Shown here piece by piece: positions 37,306 to 47,020 of a stretch of 64,000 nt of DNA. Source of the DNA: Byssovorax sp. (GTDB lineage Bacteria; Myxococcota_A; Polyangia; Polyangiales; Polyangiaceae); contig JANYGI010000229.1 in the NCBI GenBank assembly GCA_025362495.1, forward strand, positions 79,572 through 143,571, read 5' to 3'. The translations under genes were made by a program, and so were the position numbers. How positions within the stretch are numbered: position 1 is the first letter of the stretch; each line of letters begins with the position of its first letter. The notes below the pieces were generated by a model. That model was not told the DNA's origin. It searched no databases and saw only the letters and a program-made list of their open reading frames with translations.

Positions 37306-37557
37306 TCAGACGCCGGCGACGTCGGCGAGCCGGTGCAGCGCGTCCTGGTGAAACGAGCGCAGCGTGTTCCGCCCGCAGAAGGGGCAGAGCCACCCGATGT
37401 CGAAGCGCTCTTGCGCCGGGTTGATCGAGTGCGCGGGCGCGTTCTCGCGGTCACCGTGCCGTCGCGCCGTCCCCTCGATGACGTGATGTTTCTCGTCCAC
37501 GATGGCCGTCAGGTGGGCCTGGCACTCGCAGAGGCTATTCGCAGCAAACCTGGGCAT
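37306..37557 (-). CDS. Small zinc-ribbon-like protein
   Basis: An 83-residue protein with two Cys pairs, C-x-C (Cys10, Cys12) and CPFCGR (Cys58, Cys61), spaced like a zinc ribbon. Between them lie several His. The start ATG at 37557 has CAGGAG ten bases upstream; longer readings cross a low-complexity region. Function unknown; nucleic-acid or protein binding is possible. Confidence 0.55.
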   Translation of the reverse strand: MPRFAANSLCECQAHLTAIVDEKHHVIEGTARRHGDRENAPAHSINPAQERFDIGWLCPFCGRNTLRSFHQDALHRLADVAGV

Positions 37558-37671
37558 CGGTCGTCTCGCTCCTGACGGGCATCGGGCCGAGTGTTTCGAG
37601 CCCGCGGTCTGGTCTCTCCTGCTGTCCGGGCCAGGCTGGCCCTGTGGAGGGGCCAGGCTCTGCCTGACTAG

Positions 37672-37697
37672 AACAGACCTGTCCGGCCCCGTATAAA
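37672..37697 (+). promoter_or_regulatory. Candidate promoter of the receiver-like gene
   Basis: TATAAA at 37692-37697 stands out in GC-rich DNA about 105 bases before the ATG at 37804. A weak -35 resembling TTGAC (TAGAAC) lies about 17 bases upstream. Just before it are short GGCC inverted repeats (TGGCCC...GGGCCA). Confidence 0.35.
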
Positions 37698-37803
37698 TGG
37701 CCGGCAGGTCGGATTCAAGGGGTGCTACCGTGGTGATTCGGGAAGTCCTCCAGGAAATCCGTTTTCGAGGTGGGGGCGCACCCCCATCGATCCGGAGGGA
37801 ATG

Positions 37804-38295
37804 ATGGCAACCGGTCACGAGTTCGGAGGGCCCATGCAAGGAGCATCCGGAATCCGCTCAGTCCGATGGCGCCTCTTGCTGGCGCACGACGCGACGGCCA
37901 CGACCTGCGATCCCCTCGCGTTCGTGATCGAATCAGCGCTCGGCGCCGTCGACATCACCGACGCTTCCTCGGTCGATGACGCGCGCGTGGCTCTTTTTTC
38001 CGTCGATTTTCACGTCGCCCTCGTCTGCCTCGACCTCCCTCCCGCGCCGAGCGGCGGCGTCCGGCTCGCGCAGGAGGTGCTCGCGCTCGACGTGCCGGTG
38101 GTGCTGATCACCCGCAGCTTGCGCTGGATCCCGCAGAGCGCGGCCGCGCTGCGCGAGCTGCCGTGGGTGGCGCCGGACGCCGGCGTGACCGAGGTCGGGC
38201 AAGCGATCGTCGACGCGATGGCGCGCTTCCCGGCGATCGAGCGCGGCACCCGGGCCTCGTCGCTGCCCGAGCTCCCGATGGCGCTCGCGCGCTGA
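37804..38295 (+). CDS. Receiver-like single-domain protein, degenerate
   Basis: A 163-residue protein whose residues about 22-140 follow the CheY fold: LLLAHDA, VALVCLDLPPAPSGG with Asp77 at the phospho-site, DVPVVLITRS, then LPWVAPDAG where the conserved Lys should be. Lys and one of the two N-terminal acids are missing. A ribosome site GGAGG precedes two adjacent ATGs (37801 and 37804); the second has better spacing. It may be a stand-alone output-less regulator that has lost phosphotransfer. Confidence 0.6.
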   Translation: MATGHEFGGPMQGASGIRSVRWRLLLAHDATATTCDPLAFVIESALGAVDITDASSVDDARVALFSVDFHVALVCLDLPPAPSGGVRLAQEVLALDVPVVLITRSLRWIPQSAAALRELPWVAPDAGVTEVGQAIVDAMARFPAIERGTRASSLPELPMALAR

Positions 38296-38308
38296 AGCGC
38301 CGACGCGG

Positions 38309-39637
38309 CTACTGCGGCAGCTCGGTCGTCTCGATCGCGCGGATCGTCGCGGCTCCCGGGCCCACGAGGCCGACGACGAGCTCGGCGTCGTCCGACACCG
38401 TGGCGTCGACGCTGCGTCCGCCGTCGAGCGACAGCGTGCGCAGCACGGCGCGATCGCCGAGCGGGCCTCGCAGCGTCAGGAACAGGTGCGACTCGGGCTG
38501 CCCGATCAGCACGCGATCGCCCGCGCCGGCCTTGCAGCGCCACGATTTCTGGCCGCCGATCGCGCCGGCGCCGATCACCAGGCAGTCGGATTTCACGCCG
38601 GGCTCGACGTCGATCTCGGCGCGCCCCGCGGCGATCGTCTTGCCCGCGCGGAGGATCTCCACGTCGTCGAGATCGACGCCGCCCGCGCCCTTCATCCCCA
38701 CGCCGAGGTAGAAGCCGCTCGACGCGGGATCGGCCGTGAGCGTCGCCTCGCGCGCGCCCTTTTCGCCGGCGTTCACGTGCCACGTCGTCGTGCTCTCGCC
38801 GGCGTCGGGATCCTCGAGGGATCGCAGCGCAGCGTAGAGGTCGCCCTCCTTGTCGGCGTGGAACTTGAGCCGCACCGTGAGCTCGTCGCCGGGCGCGATG
38901 ATCGCCGGCGCCGCGGGCGCGTAGGCGCCGGTGACCTTGAGGCGGTAGTGGTGGCCCGACGCTAGCGGGAGCGCCTCGGGCCTGGTGCGCAGCGCGACGC
39001 GCGAGCCCGCGCCCGCCGCCGTGACGACGATCGCGCTGCCGTCGACCTTGAACGAGAGCCCCGCGCCCTCGACCTGCGCGAACGCCTGCGCCGCGGCGAG
39101 GCTCTTCGCCGGCCCCGGCGCGCCCGCGACGTCGCCGTTCACCTTCTGATCGAGGGCGCGCACGCTCTCGCGAAACCGCACGACGGCGTCGGCGCCGGAG
39201 AAGCGCCGCTTGTTCCACAGATCGATCAGCGCGCGCATCGAGCTGCTGAGCACCTGATCCCGCGCTGCGTGGTCCGCTGTCGTGACCTTGCACTTGTCGT
39301 AGAGCTCGCAGAGCGACACGCGCTGCTCCTTGAGCACGTTGGCGAGCGCCGCGGCCGCGCGGATGGCCTCGATGCGCGCGTCGGCGTCGCGGCCGCTGCC
39401 CGCGAGCTTGAGCGACTCGGCGACGGAGAGCGCGCCGAAGTCGTCGGCGACGGCGCTGCAATCCTCACGCGGCACGCTGCCGATCGGCGCGGGGCACTCG
39501 AGCTTGTCGCCGCCCGAGGTGATCACGGACGACGTGGGCGTCGCGGGGTTGGCCGCGTTCGCGCCGCCGCCGCACGCGGGCGCGAGAGCGAGCACGGGAA
39601 CGAGCAGACCGAGGCGAAGGTTCAGGCGGATCAGCAC
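38309..39637 (-). CDS. Large lipoprotein of unknown function
   Basis: A 442-residue predicted lipoprotein. The signal peptide MLIRLNLRLGLLVPVLALAPAC carries a lipobox ending in APAC. The N-terminal half is helical with three Cys (DCSAV, LCELYDKCKV). The C-terminal half (about 200-440) is beta-rich, with repeated strand patterns such as LTVRLKFHADKEGD and GRAEIDVEPGVKSDC, suggesting one or two carbohydrate-binding-like sandwiches. No catalytic motif. Converges with the receiver-like gene at a gap of 13 bases. Confidence 0.7.
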   Translation of the reverse strand: MLIRLNLRLGLLVPVLALAPACGGGANAANPATPTSSVITSGGDKLECPAPIGSVPREDCSAVADDFGALSVAESLKLAGSGRDADARIEAIRAAAALANVLKEQRVSLCELYDKCKVTTADHAARDQVLSSSMRALIDLWNKRRFSGADAVVRFRESVRALDQKVNGDVAGAPGPAKSLAAAQAFAQVEGAGLSFKVDGSAIVVTAAGAGSRVALRTRPEALPLASGHHYRLKVTGAYAPAAPAIIAPGDELTVRLKFHADKEGDLYAALRSLEDPDAGESTTTWHVNAGEKGAREATLTADPASSGFYLGVGMKGAGGVDLDDVEILRAGKTIAAGRAEIDVEPGVKSDCLVIGAGAIGGQKSWRCKAGAGDRVLIGQPESHLFLTLRGPLGDRAVLRTLSLDGGRSVDATVSDDAELVVGLVGPGAATIRAIETTELPQ

Positions 39638-39740
39638 GATCCGACGGTATTACAAGTCGGGGGCGGACGGGGCTGGACACCGAGCGTGTCGATTCTCTTG
39701 CGATCGGTCGCGGGATTGGGTATCCCTCCGTTCGCATTCG

Positions 39741-39813
39741 GCGGGACTAGCTCAGTTGGTAGAGCATCAGCTTCCCAAGCTGAGGGTCGCGAGTTCGAAT
39801 CTCGTGTCCCGCT
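39741..39813 (+). tRNA. tRNA-Gly (anticodon CCC)
   Basis: All four arms fold. The acceptor stem GCGGGAC/GTCCCGC, D-arm GCTC/GAGC and anticodon stem TCAGC/GCTGA enclose loop TTCCCAA, giving anticodon CCC. The T-arm GCGAG/CTCGT carries TTCGAAT. The discriminator is T, as usual for glycine tRNAs, and CCA is not encoded. Confidence 0.97.
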
Positions 39814-39960
39814 CCGTTTGTCTCGATGGGGCCGCAAGCGGCCCCACACCCCTCGGCCGCTGCGCCCCCTCTAGGTCCAGGACGCCCCGCGCGGTCACCT
39901 CCGCTGTAGCTCGTAGACCTGGACGCGCTTTTCCTCCGGCCGAGCGGCTCGTGGCTCTGC

Positions 39961-40410
39961 TCACGCGGCGAGGAACGCTGCCGGCTGCGCGTTGACGCCG
40001 GCCTCGGCGAGGCCCATCGAGAACGCGCGACGGAAGCTGTGGATCCGCTTCGTGCGCCTGTCGACGAAGGTCACATCGACGTGGCCGAAGTCGTGCTGGG
40101 AGAGCTCGCCGGGGAGCCCTTCGAAGCGCGCGATCGGTGTCGCGCGTGGCGGCCTCGCGCTGGCGACGAGGGCGTGGAAGGCGGTCTTGTTGCCCGCGTA
40201 GCCGCTCTCCTCGGCGCGGCACAGCAGCTCCTGCGTCGGCAGCTCCGGCTCGTCGCGCAGCCAGGTCGTGACCTCCTCCGTGAACGCCGCAGTCTTCGAC
40301 GGGCGCCCGATGCCGCGCGTCCTGAAACAGCGGCTCTTCACTTCGAAGAACCCGGCTCTCGACCGCCAGGCTTCCGTCCCTCCAATCGCCCGGGTAGAGA
40401 CGAAGATATG
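39961..40410 (-). pseudogene. IS21-type transposase (IstA) remnant
   Basis: The minus strand encodes GIGRPSK followed by an EEVTTWLR helix and then ARFEGLPGELSQHDFGHVDVTFVDRRTKRIHSF. This matches the DDE-domain entry of IstA, where Q-x-D-x-G-x-V carries the first catalytic Asp. The continuation after HSF is missing and the frame ends about 23 residues later, so only a middle fragment of the transposase remains. The helper istB is absent. It lies about 150 bases from tRNA-Gly, a common integration site. Confidence 0.65.
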
Positions 40411-40618
40411 AGCACTGAACAAGACCGGATCGAGGAGGTCAAGGAGACGCCAGCGCGCCAAGGCGCGAGGACGAAGGCGTGCGAAAGCACGTCGAATACG
40501 AGCAACGCAGGCGCGCGCCGCGTATCCGCGGGCCGGCAACGGGAGGTCGTGTGAGGTGCTCCAAACAGGCAAGCAACGATGGCGCGCTTCGCCCCCGACC
40601 AGCGAGGCGCTCGTCGCG

Positions 40619-41824
40619 ATGACTCGGGTTGAAAGAGCCTCGGATCCCCCTGATGAGCGGGGGTCCGAGCAAGAATGGGATGGCGACGACGGTCGTCCAT
40701 CTCAACCGCACCAGGCCGCGGTCATCCACAGTCCACTCCGCTGGATCGGCGCGGCGCTGGCGCTCTCCGTCGTCCTCGCTTGCGTCGTGGGAGGGCCGCC
40801 CGTGATTCCCTTCGGAGTGGCCGTCCTCGTGATCTTCTGGCTGGGCGAAATACATCGTCAGACCAACCGGGCGCTCCGGGGGTGGGGAATCAATGTCCGC
40901 GCCGCGGTGAGCGCGGGGCCCGAGGGGCTCAGCATCAACGGCAGGCTCCGCGTGCCAGCTTCTGCGCTCCGGGCGGGGTTCGTCGTGCCAGACGAGTCCC
41001 GAGGCCCTGCCGTGCTGCTGGAGGGGAAGCGCTGGTGGCCGATGATGATCAGGATGAGCAGCGCGCGCGACGCGCGGCAACTGCTCCGGTCCCTCGGGCT
41101 CGACGCCTCGCAGAAAACTGTCACCCTTCGCGTCGTCTGCGGCAGGCTCATGATTGGTATCGACGGAATTGCCTGCTCTGGATCGGACGGCAAAGATTTC
41201 TTTTTATCCTTCGCCGAGGTGCAGGAGGTATCGACGTATCACACCACCGGAATGACTCGCTCCATCAGCGGAGGTGGATACAAAGGAGGTGGTAGTAGTT
41301 ACATCACCCTCCCTGACGAGTGGGGTGTCGACATCGCGCTTCACGACGGCCGAAGCGTTCGTGTCCCCGTGACGAACGCGAAGAGCAACCCCGTGCACGA
41401 GATCATCGAGGAGCGCATTCGCGAATGCCTCGTGCTGTCCCGCAAGAGCCATGTACCCGCTGACGCGCCCTTCGCTCTGCGGCGGAGAGGGCGGCCCGTC
41501 GAGGTATGGCTGAAGGCGCTGCGCGCGCTCGGCTCCGGCGCGAACGCCGATCACCGCACCGCCCCGGTGCCGCCGGAGACGCTCTGGGAGATCGTCGAGA
41601 GCGCGAGCTCCACGCCCGACGACCGGATAGCAGCGGCCGTGTCGCTGGGGGCGTCGGGGGGCGAGCTCGCCCGGGATCGACTCCGGATCGCGGCCGAGAC
41701 CACCTCCGCGCCCCGGATGAGAGTCGCGCTCGCCGCGGCTGCTGATCGCGACGAAGAGGCCCTGATCGAGTCGCTCGCGGCGATCGAGAGCGTCGCCCAG
41801 AGGAACGAGGAAGAAGGAGCATGA
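40619..41824 (+). CDS. Membrane-anchored protein of unknown function
   Basis: About 401 residues; an ATG at 40556 would add 21. Two adjacent hydrophobic segments (about 43-80) are followed by a soluble region containing GINVRAAVSAGPEGLSING and a Gly/Ser-rich turn SGGGYKGGGSSYITL near 220. The C-terminus (about 310-400) is a set of Ala-rich helices, probably HEAT-like. The amino-acid pattern around PLRVPASALRAGF resembles beta-rich PH-like membrane proteins. No enzyme motif was seen. Base composition is like its neighbours. Confidence 0.65.
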   Translation: MTRVERASDPPDERGSEQEWDGDDGRPSQPHQAAVIHSPLRWIGAALALSVVLACVVGGPPVIPFGVAVLVIFWLGEIHRQTNRALRGWGINVRAAVSAGPEGLSINGRLRVPASALRAGFVVPDESRGPAVLLEGKRWWPMMIRMSSARDARQLLRSLGLDASQKTVTLRVVCGRLMIGIDGIACSGSDGKDFFLSFAEVQEVSTYHTTGMTRSISGGGYKGGGSSYITLPDEWGVDIALHDGRSVRVPVTNAKSNPVHEIIEERIRECLVLSRKSHVPADAPFALRRRGRPVEVWLKALRALGSGANADHRTAPVPPETLWEIVESASSTPDDRIAAAVSLGASGGELARDRLRIAAETTSAPRMRVALAAAADRDEEALIESLAAIESVAQRNEEEGA

Positions 41825-41863
41825 TTGGCCATCCCCACGACGATCGGCGCCAATGAATCTCGC

Positions 41864-44200
41864 CTAGCGGGCGTGCTGCGCCAGCCATCGGCTCGCGCGT
41901 TCCATCCCCGGGCGATGGTCGACGCCCGCGTAGATCGCACGTGCTTCCCCGGCGAGCGCACGCGAAAGTGGTCGGTCCTTGTCCGCGCGCCAGAGCGCCT
42001 CCGCCAGCGCGAGCTGGAGCGGGGCGCGCTGCTTGGCATGGAGCGAGAGGGCGCGCTCCAGCAGCGCCCGCGCCTCGTCCGGCTTGTTGCGCGCGAGGGC
42101 GAGCTCGCCGAGGCTGAGGAGCGGGCCGGCGACCTCGGGGTTGGCCGGACCGAAGGCCTTCTCCTTGAGGGCGAGCGCGCGCTCCAGGAGGATCTGAGCG
42201 GCGTCGAGCTGCCCGAGGTGTGTCTTCGCGCGCCCGAGGCCATCCAGGGTGTAGGCAAGGTCGGGATGGTCGGGCCCCAGCGCCTTCTGCCGAAGGGCAA
42301 GCGCGCGCTCGAACAGGGGGATGGCGCCGAGGTCGTCGCCGGCGTCGCAGCGCGCTTTCACCCAGGTTGGTGAGCGCGGTGGCGAGCCTCGGGTGATCCG
42401 GGCCCAGAGTCCGCTCCCATATGGCGAGGGCGCGCTCGTAAGCGGCGATGGCCTCAGCGTATCTGCCCATGTTGCGGAGCGCGACGCCGAGGTTGTTGGT
42501 TGAGCGAGAGCGCCACGCTGGGGTGCTCGGGCCCGAGCGTCTTCTCCTTGATGGCGAGCGCGCGCTCGTACATGACCCTGGCTTCCGGCCACTCACCCGT
42601 CTCGTTGAGCAGTGATGCCAGGTTGTGCACGGCCACGCCGACCAGCGGATGATCGGGACCGAACGTCTTCTCTCGCAAGGCGATGACGCGCGCATAGGCT
42701 GCTTTCGATTCGGCGAAGGCTCCCTTGCGGCCCAGGAAGGCGACCACCGAGCTGAGCCAGACCGCCTGCGCCCGATCGTCGAGCGCGCGCGCCACCGGCC
42801 CGCGACCGAGCTCGTGGATCACCGCGGCCTCATCGAGGCGCTGCTGGTTCTCCGACACCAGGAACAAGAGCTCCGCCCACGTGCTCGCTTCGAGAACATC
42901 GTCGTGGCCCTCCGCCGCCGAGAGGGCCGCGTCGTCGAGCGCCGTCCGCGCGCCGGCGTAGTCGCCGGCTCCGGCGCGCAGGCGGCCCACCCAGTACTGA
43001 ACCTCGGCGCGCAGCGGGGGGTGCCGCAACGCCGACACCTCGACCAGCAGCGGCTCTCCGAGCGCCAGGCCCTGCTTGTGCTCGCCCGCGGTGTGCAGGG
43101 CTTCGAGCTGATCGACGCGGGGCTGGAGCGCGGCGACGCGCGCGCGCACGGCAGGATCCTCGGGCGGGTGCACGCGCGCCGTCAGCGCCTCGGTGTCGGC
43201 GCAGGTGGCGATGGGGTAGAGCGCCGACGCGGCTTGCACGGCCTTGTCGAGCACGTCCGCATCGGGTCGGTCGGAGAGCACCGCGGTGAGCGCCTGAAGC
43301 CTGCCTCGTCGGCGATCGAGGCAGGCGTCGCGCAGCGCGAGGGTCTCCGGATGGCCGCCGCGTGACGCGCGGCACACCTCGCCGCGCATCGCGGACCACT
43401 CGACGGCGTAGGTGTCGAGCCGCTCGCTCACCCGCGCCGCCGTGCTCTCGGCGTACGACCGGCCGGTGGCAACGAAGGCCGCCGGCACCCGCCCTTTGAC
43501 GCCCTCGTCCCACGCGCCCGCGAGCTCGCGCTCCGCGTGGGCGCTGCTGCGGGCCCAGCCAAGCGCCGCTGCCACGCCCAGCGAGGCGAAGCCTACCGCG
43601 GCCGCCGCGCCGAGGTCGAGGCGTCGGCGCCGCGCGCGCAGGCGCTGCTGCGGATCTTCCCCGAAGGCCGCGATCAGGGCCGGCATGGTCGGGTAGCGAT
43701 CCTCGGGCTGGAACGAAAGGCCGCGCACCAGGGCCGCGTGAACCCATGCGGGCACCGACGAGCGCGCGGGCGGCGCGGGTCTTGGCCCCTGCTCACGACG
43801 GCCTCGGCGTACCGCGGCACCACGCGCTGAGCGGCTCGCCGCGGACCAGCTCCATCGCCACGAACACGTCGCCCGCGTGCTCGCCAACGTCGTGGACCTG
43901 CACCACGTTGGGGTGCGAGAGCTTGCCGAGCGCCCGCGCCTCGCGGAGGAGCAGCTTGCGGGCGGCGTCCGAACCGCGGCCGATGTGGAGGAGCTTGAGC
44001 GCGACGCGGCGATCGAGCTCGGGGTCGTAGGCCGCGTACACGGCACCCATGCCGCCGCGGCCCAGCAGCGCGAGGACCAGGTAGCGGCCGATGCACGCGC
44101 CGCGATCGAGCTCGTCACCGTTGGCCACGGGAAGGGCGTGCGCGTCGTCAGCTTCGATCGTCGGGCGAAGGGCCGGAGGCAGGCCCGCGCCCGCATCCAT
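41864..44200 (-). pseudogene. Ser/Thr kinase-TPR protein, broken by an internal deletion and frameshifts
   Basis: The parent gene encodes a kinase with a TPR tail of the kind common in myxobacteria. The first piece (about 43793-44200) has the Gly loop [23 protein letters not shown], and [18 protein letters not shown], then stops. The reading then continues in another frame with VPAWVHAALVRGLSFQPEDRYPTM, the end of the kinase C-lobe. Everything between, including HRD and DFG, is missing, a loss of roughly 200 residues. A TM follows, then TPRs (ALAIKEKTLGPEHPSVALSLN), with frameshifts near 42490-42515 and 42360. The last piece ends RWLAQHAR at 41864. Confidence 0.85.
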
Positions 44201-44833
44201 CGTCGTATCGCCGTCGCTGCCGCGTATCACGGCGCAGACGATACCTCGGGCGGCCGGTGCTAAGAGCGGCTTGACGGAACGATCGAGGTGGGCAGCTCCA
44301 CGTTGCGCTTCACGCATTTGAACCCGTCGGGTTCCATTGCGAGGTTTCGGAGATCGTTTGCAACCCTCATCGCACTTGCTGGCGAGCTGAAGTGACGGCT
44401 GCGGTCATCCCCATCCGCCTCCCCGTAGCGAGAGGCTGATGGGTTGCGGGTAGCAACCAGCGCCAATGAGCATTGCAAACAATTCCGCAGGCAATCGGGG
44501 CGAGGCTGGTGAGCTTGAATCCGCCGCCCCGGTGTCCACTCCAGCGCTTGTCGGGGGTGGTCGCGCCGCGCGCGTCGCTGCGAGCCGCGGTGGTGCCGCG
44601 CGGGCCGGCGAGAGCTGGGGCGACGGCGACGTTGCCGTGCGCCAAGAAGAAGCAGCGGATCGCGAAGACGGCCGACGACGCGTCGCCGTTCGTGGCGAGC
44701 GGCGAGGGGACGTTGCCCGAGCGTGGCCGCGACAGCGAGAAAGCCGCGCGGAGGCGCCCGCGGACGAGCCTCGGGGACGGCGTCGTGATGCCGGGAGGCT
44801 CGTCGGCGCCGATGACACGCGGGCGCGCGCGGC
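44201..44833. other. Gap of about 630 bases with no supported gene
   Basis: Several overlapping frames of 130-165 codons are open on both strands, but none shows a recognisable motif, ribosome site or coding signature. Composition is less GC-extreme than the surroundings in the first 250 bases. It may be decayed sequence linked to the adjacent pseudogene. Confidence 0.5.
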
Positions 44834-46261
44834 TCATTTGCAGCGGCCACACTCCTTGTCGCAATGGCCCTTCATGAAGCTCTCACCGCACTTGCCCCAC
44901 GCCTTCTGCTGAGCGCAGGTGTAGCTCTTGTCGGGAGGGGTGTTGGAGCACGTGCCGCCGGCGGGCGCGCTGCACCGGCCGCACACCTGATCGCAGTGGC
45001 CTTGCATGAAGGCCTCTCCGCATTTGCCCCACGATTTCTGCTGGGCGCAAGTGTACTTGGCGTCGGGCGGGGTGTCGTTGCACGAGCCGCCGGCGGTCTC
45101 GGGGGTGTTGGCCGAGTAGCTGGTCTCGCACGGATGCTCGGCGGCGAAGCCCTTCATGCTCGCGAGCTGCGCGGAGGTGCTGCCGTCGTAGGCCCAACCC
45201 ATCGCTCCGGCGTAGCCGTTCGCGTAGAAGCTCTCCACGAGCTTCGTGTACGAGGCGTCGTCGAGGCCGCTCATCGGGAACTCGCCCATCACCACCGGCT
45301 TGTCGTCGATGCCATAGTCCTTCGGAGAGAGGCTGTACGGCCAGAAGTCGTTGAGCCAGTCGTAGATGTGGAATTGATAGAAGTCGACGTCGACTCCCGT
45401 CCAGGCGCGCGTCCATTTCATCCCGGCGCTGCCGACGGTGATCCGCGTGGAGCTCACCGAGCGGAGGACGTCGATGGTCTCCTGGACGAAGCTCTCCATC
45501 TGGTGGAAGTCGACGGGATCGAGCCCGTTCATCGGCGTGAAGGCCGGATCGCCGTACGGATCGTGCCCCGTGATGGCCCACTCGGGCTCGTTGATCACGT
45601 CCCAGGCCACGAGGCGCTTGCGGTGCGGGCTGGCCTGGATGTGCTTGGCCAGCGGGCGAACCACCTTGTCGAGCAGGCGAGCGCGCTTGACCGGATCGCG
45701 GACGATGGGCGCGATCCCGGGCACGTGGAGGCCGCCTATCGACGTCGTCGGGCGGAAGGCGTCGAAGGAGTAGAGACAGAGCATGAGGTGGACGTCGGCC
45801 TCCTCGGCGAGCGCGAGGGCCTTGTCGAGATCGGCCAGGGTCGTCCCGCCGAGCCCGGTGGGGACGTCGTTGCCATCGAAATTGACGCCGTCGCCGCGGA
45901 AGTCCGGGAACACCCACCAGCGGATCACGTCGGCGCCGTGGGCGTGGAGGTCCTTCAGGTTCTTGCGGTGGACATCGACGCTCGCGGCGACGCCCGGCGC
46001 GCCCCACTGCTTCAGACCACCGAAGTCGGAGGCGAACTCGCTCCAGGCGTAGTTGGCGCCGTACATGAAGCGCGATCGGCCCTGGAGCGAGACGCCCGTG
46101 GGCGCCGGGCAGTGATCGGCGGCGGTCACCGCGTCGTCCTGATCGGCCGAGTCCCCCCCGTCCGCGAGCGCGGTGGAGTCGGCGGCGGGCGCGCAGGCGC
46201 TCGCGGCGAGCAGGAGCGCGGGGAGCGAGTGGCGGAGCCACGTCCAGCGGATACCGAGCAT
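44834..46261 (-). CDS. GH5-type mannanase/cellulase lipoprotein with two ShK-like Cys domains
   Basis: A 475-residue secreted enzyme. The ATG at 46261 gives a signal peptide with a lipobox-like ASAC. The barrel domain (about 60-370) has the clan-A pattern: FMYGANYAW, HGADVIRWWVFPDF, VAWDVINEPEW with acid/base Glu225, YQFHIYDW, and VVMGEFPM with nucleophile Glu327. This fits GH5 mannanases or close families. Two 40-residue C-terminal repeats share C-x10-C-x8-C-x8-C-x3-C-x2-C (Y-T-C-A-Q-Q-K-x-W-G-K-C...GHC...CGRC), resembling ShK domains. They may bind substrate or partner proteins. Confidence 0.87.
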   Translation of the reverse strand: MLGIRWTWLRHSLPALLLAASACAPAADSTALADGGDSADQDDAVTAADHCPAPTGVSLQGRSRFMYGANYAWSEFASDFGGLKQWGAPGVAASVDVHRKNLKDLHAHGADVIRWWVFPDFRGDGVNFDGNDVPTGLGGTTLADLDKALALAEEADVHLMLCLYSFDAFRPTTSIGGLHVPGIAPIVRDPVKRARLLDKVVRPLAKHIQASPHRKRLVAWDVINEPEWAITGHDPYGDPAFTPMNGLDPVDFHQMESFVQETIDVLRSVSSTRITVGSAGMKWTRAWTGVDVDFYQFHIYDWLNDFWPYSLSPKDYGIDDKPVVMGEFPMSGLDDASYTKLVESFYANGYAGAMGWAYDGSTSAQLASMKGFAAEHPCETSYSANTPETAGGSCNDTPPDAKYTCAQQKSWGKCGEAFMQGHCDQVCGRCSAPAGGTCSNTPPDKSYTCAQQKAWGKCGESFMKGHCDKECGRCK

Positions 46262-46468
46262 GTGAACCCTCCGGGGCGGAGCGCCGAGAGGGCGCTGTCG
46301 CGGAGGCTCATCGCAAAGCACGTACCAATTCGTGGCGGGGCGTGCTGCCGCCAATTTGACGGCGGCAGCAGATGCGCAGGCGCGGATCGCCGGGGAAGCC
46401 GTGGGCGCTCTGGGCGGCGCGGGTGGACGGGATTCTCGTCGATCCCCGCTGCGTGGCGATCCCGGGGA

Positions 46469-46706
46469 TCACCCTGCGATCTGCGGGATCACCGGGCGCC
46501 GAGGCTGCTTCTTGCCCCCGTCCGTGTGTGGTCGGCCCGGAGGGGTGATGTTCGGCATGACGTGAAACGCGGCTCCGCGCGAGGTCCGGCAGCGGCGCAC
46601 AGGCCTGCTCGCCGAGGTTCCGCTGCTCGTCGGGATCTTGAGCCACGTTGAAGCAGTGGTATTCGTCGTCCCACTCGCGGGCCTCGAGCTTCATCGGGCC
46701 TTGCAT
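46469..46706 (-). pseudogene. C-terminal fragment of a sulfatase-type hydrolase
   Basis: The frame begins within MQGPMKLEAREWDDEYHCFNVAQDPDEQRNLG, the usual end of arylsulfatase-type proteins (Y/F-x-L-x-x-DPxEQxNL). After SRV the reading continues only in a second frame, HVMPNITPPGRPHTDGGKKQPRR, to a stop at 46469. Everything upstream is gone: the fragment abuts the permease fragment at 46711. A frameshifted remnant, not a working gene. Confidence 0.6.
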
Positions 46707-46710
46707 CAGC

Positions 46711-47020
46711 TCAGCCTGCGCACCGCTGCCACGCCAGAGCGCACACGCCCACGAGCAAGGGGAGCAGGAACGTCGCCCCCCAGCGAATGGCAGTCACTCT
46801 CCCGCCGAGCAGCCCCCACTCCATCGGTAGTCGGACCAGCGAGAGGAGCGACATCGACGTGAGGTAGGTGAGGATCGCGGGCATCGCTGCGCCCTGCCGA
46901 GCGAGCGCGCCGGCGAGTGGGAGACCGATGGGTCCACCACCCGGCGTCAGCGCTCCGGCGATCCATCCGGCGAGCACGCCGCGGAGGCCGGCGCCGTCGC
47001 CCAGCCACCGCGCGATGTGC
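46711..47020 (-). pseudogene. C-terminal fragment of a predicted permease
   Basis: From about 47020 the frame reads RWLGDGAGLRGVLAGWIAGALTPGGGPIGLPL, then LAGALARQGAAMPAILTYLTSMSLLSLVRLPMEWGLLGGRV and a last helix. This G-A-x-P-A-x-L-T-Y-L-T-S form is the C-terminal half of the DUF318/YraQ-type permease family. The N-terminal half is missing, replaced by PEP-synthase-like sequence. Confidence 0.65.

Noticed and set aside
44473..44877. 134-codon plus-strand frame in the 44.2-44.8 kb gap
   Set aside because: It overlaps the GH5 gene end, shows no motif, and competes with equally long frames on the other strand.
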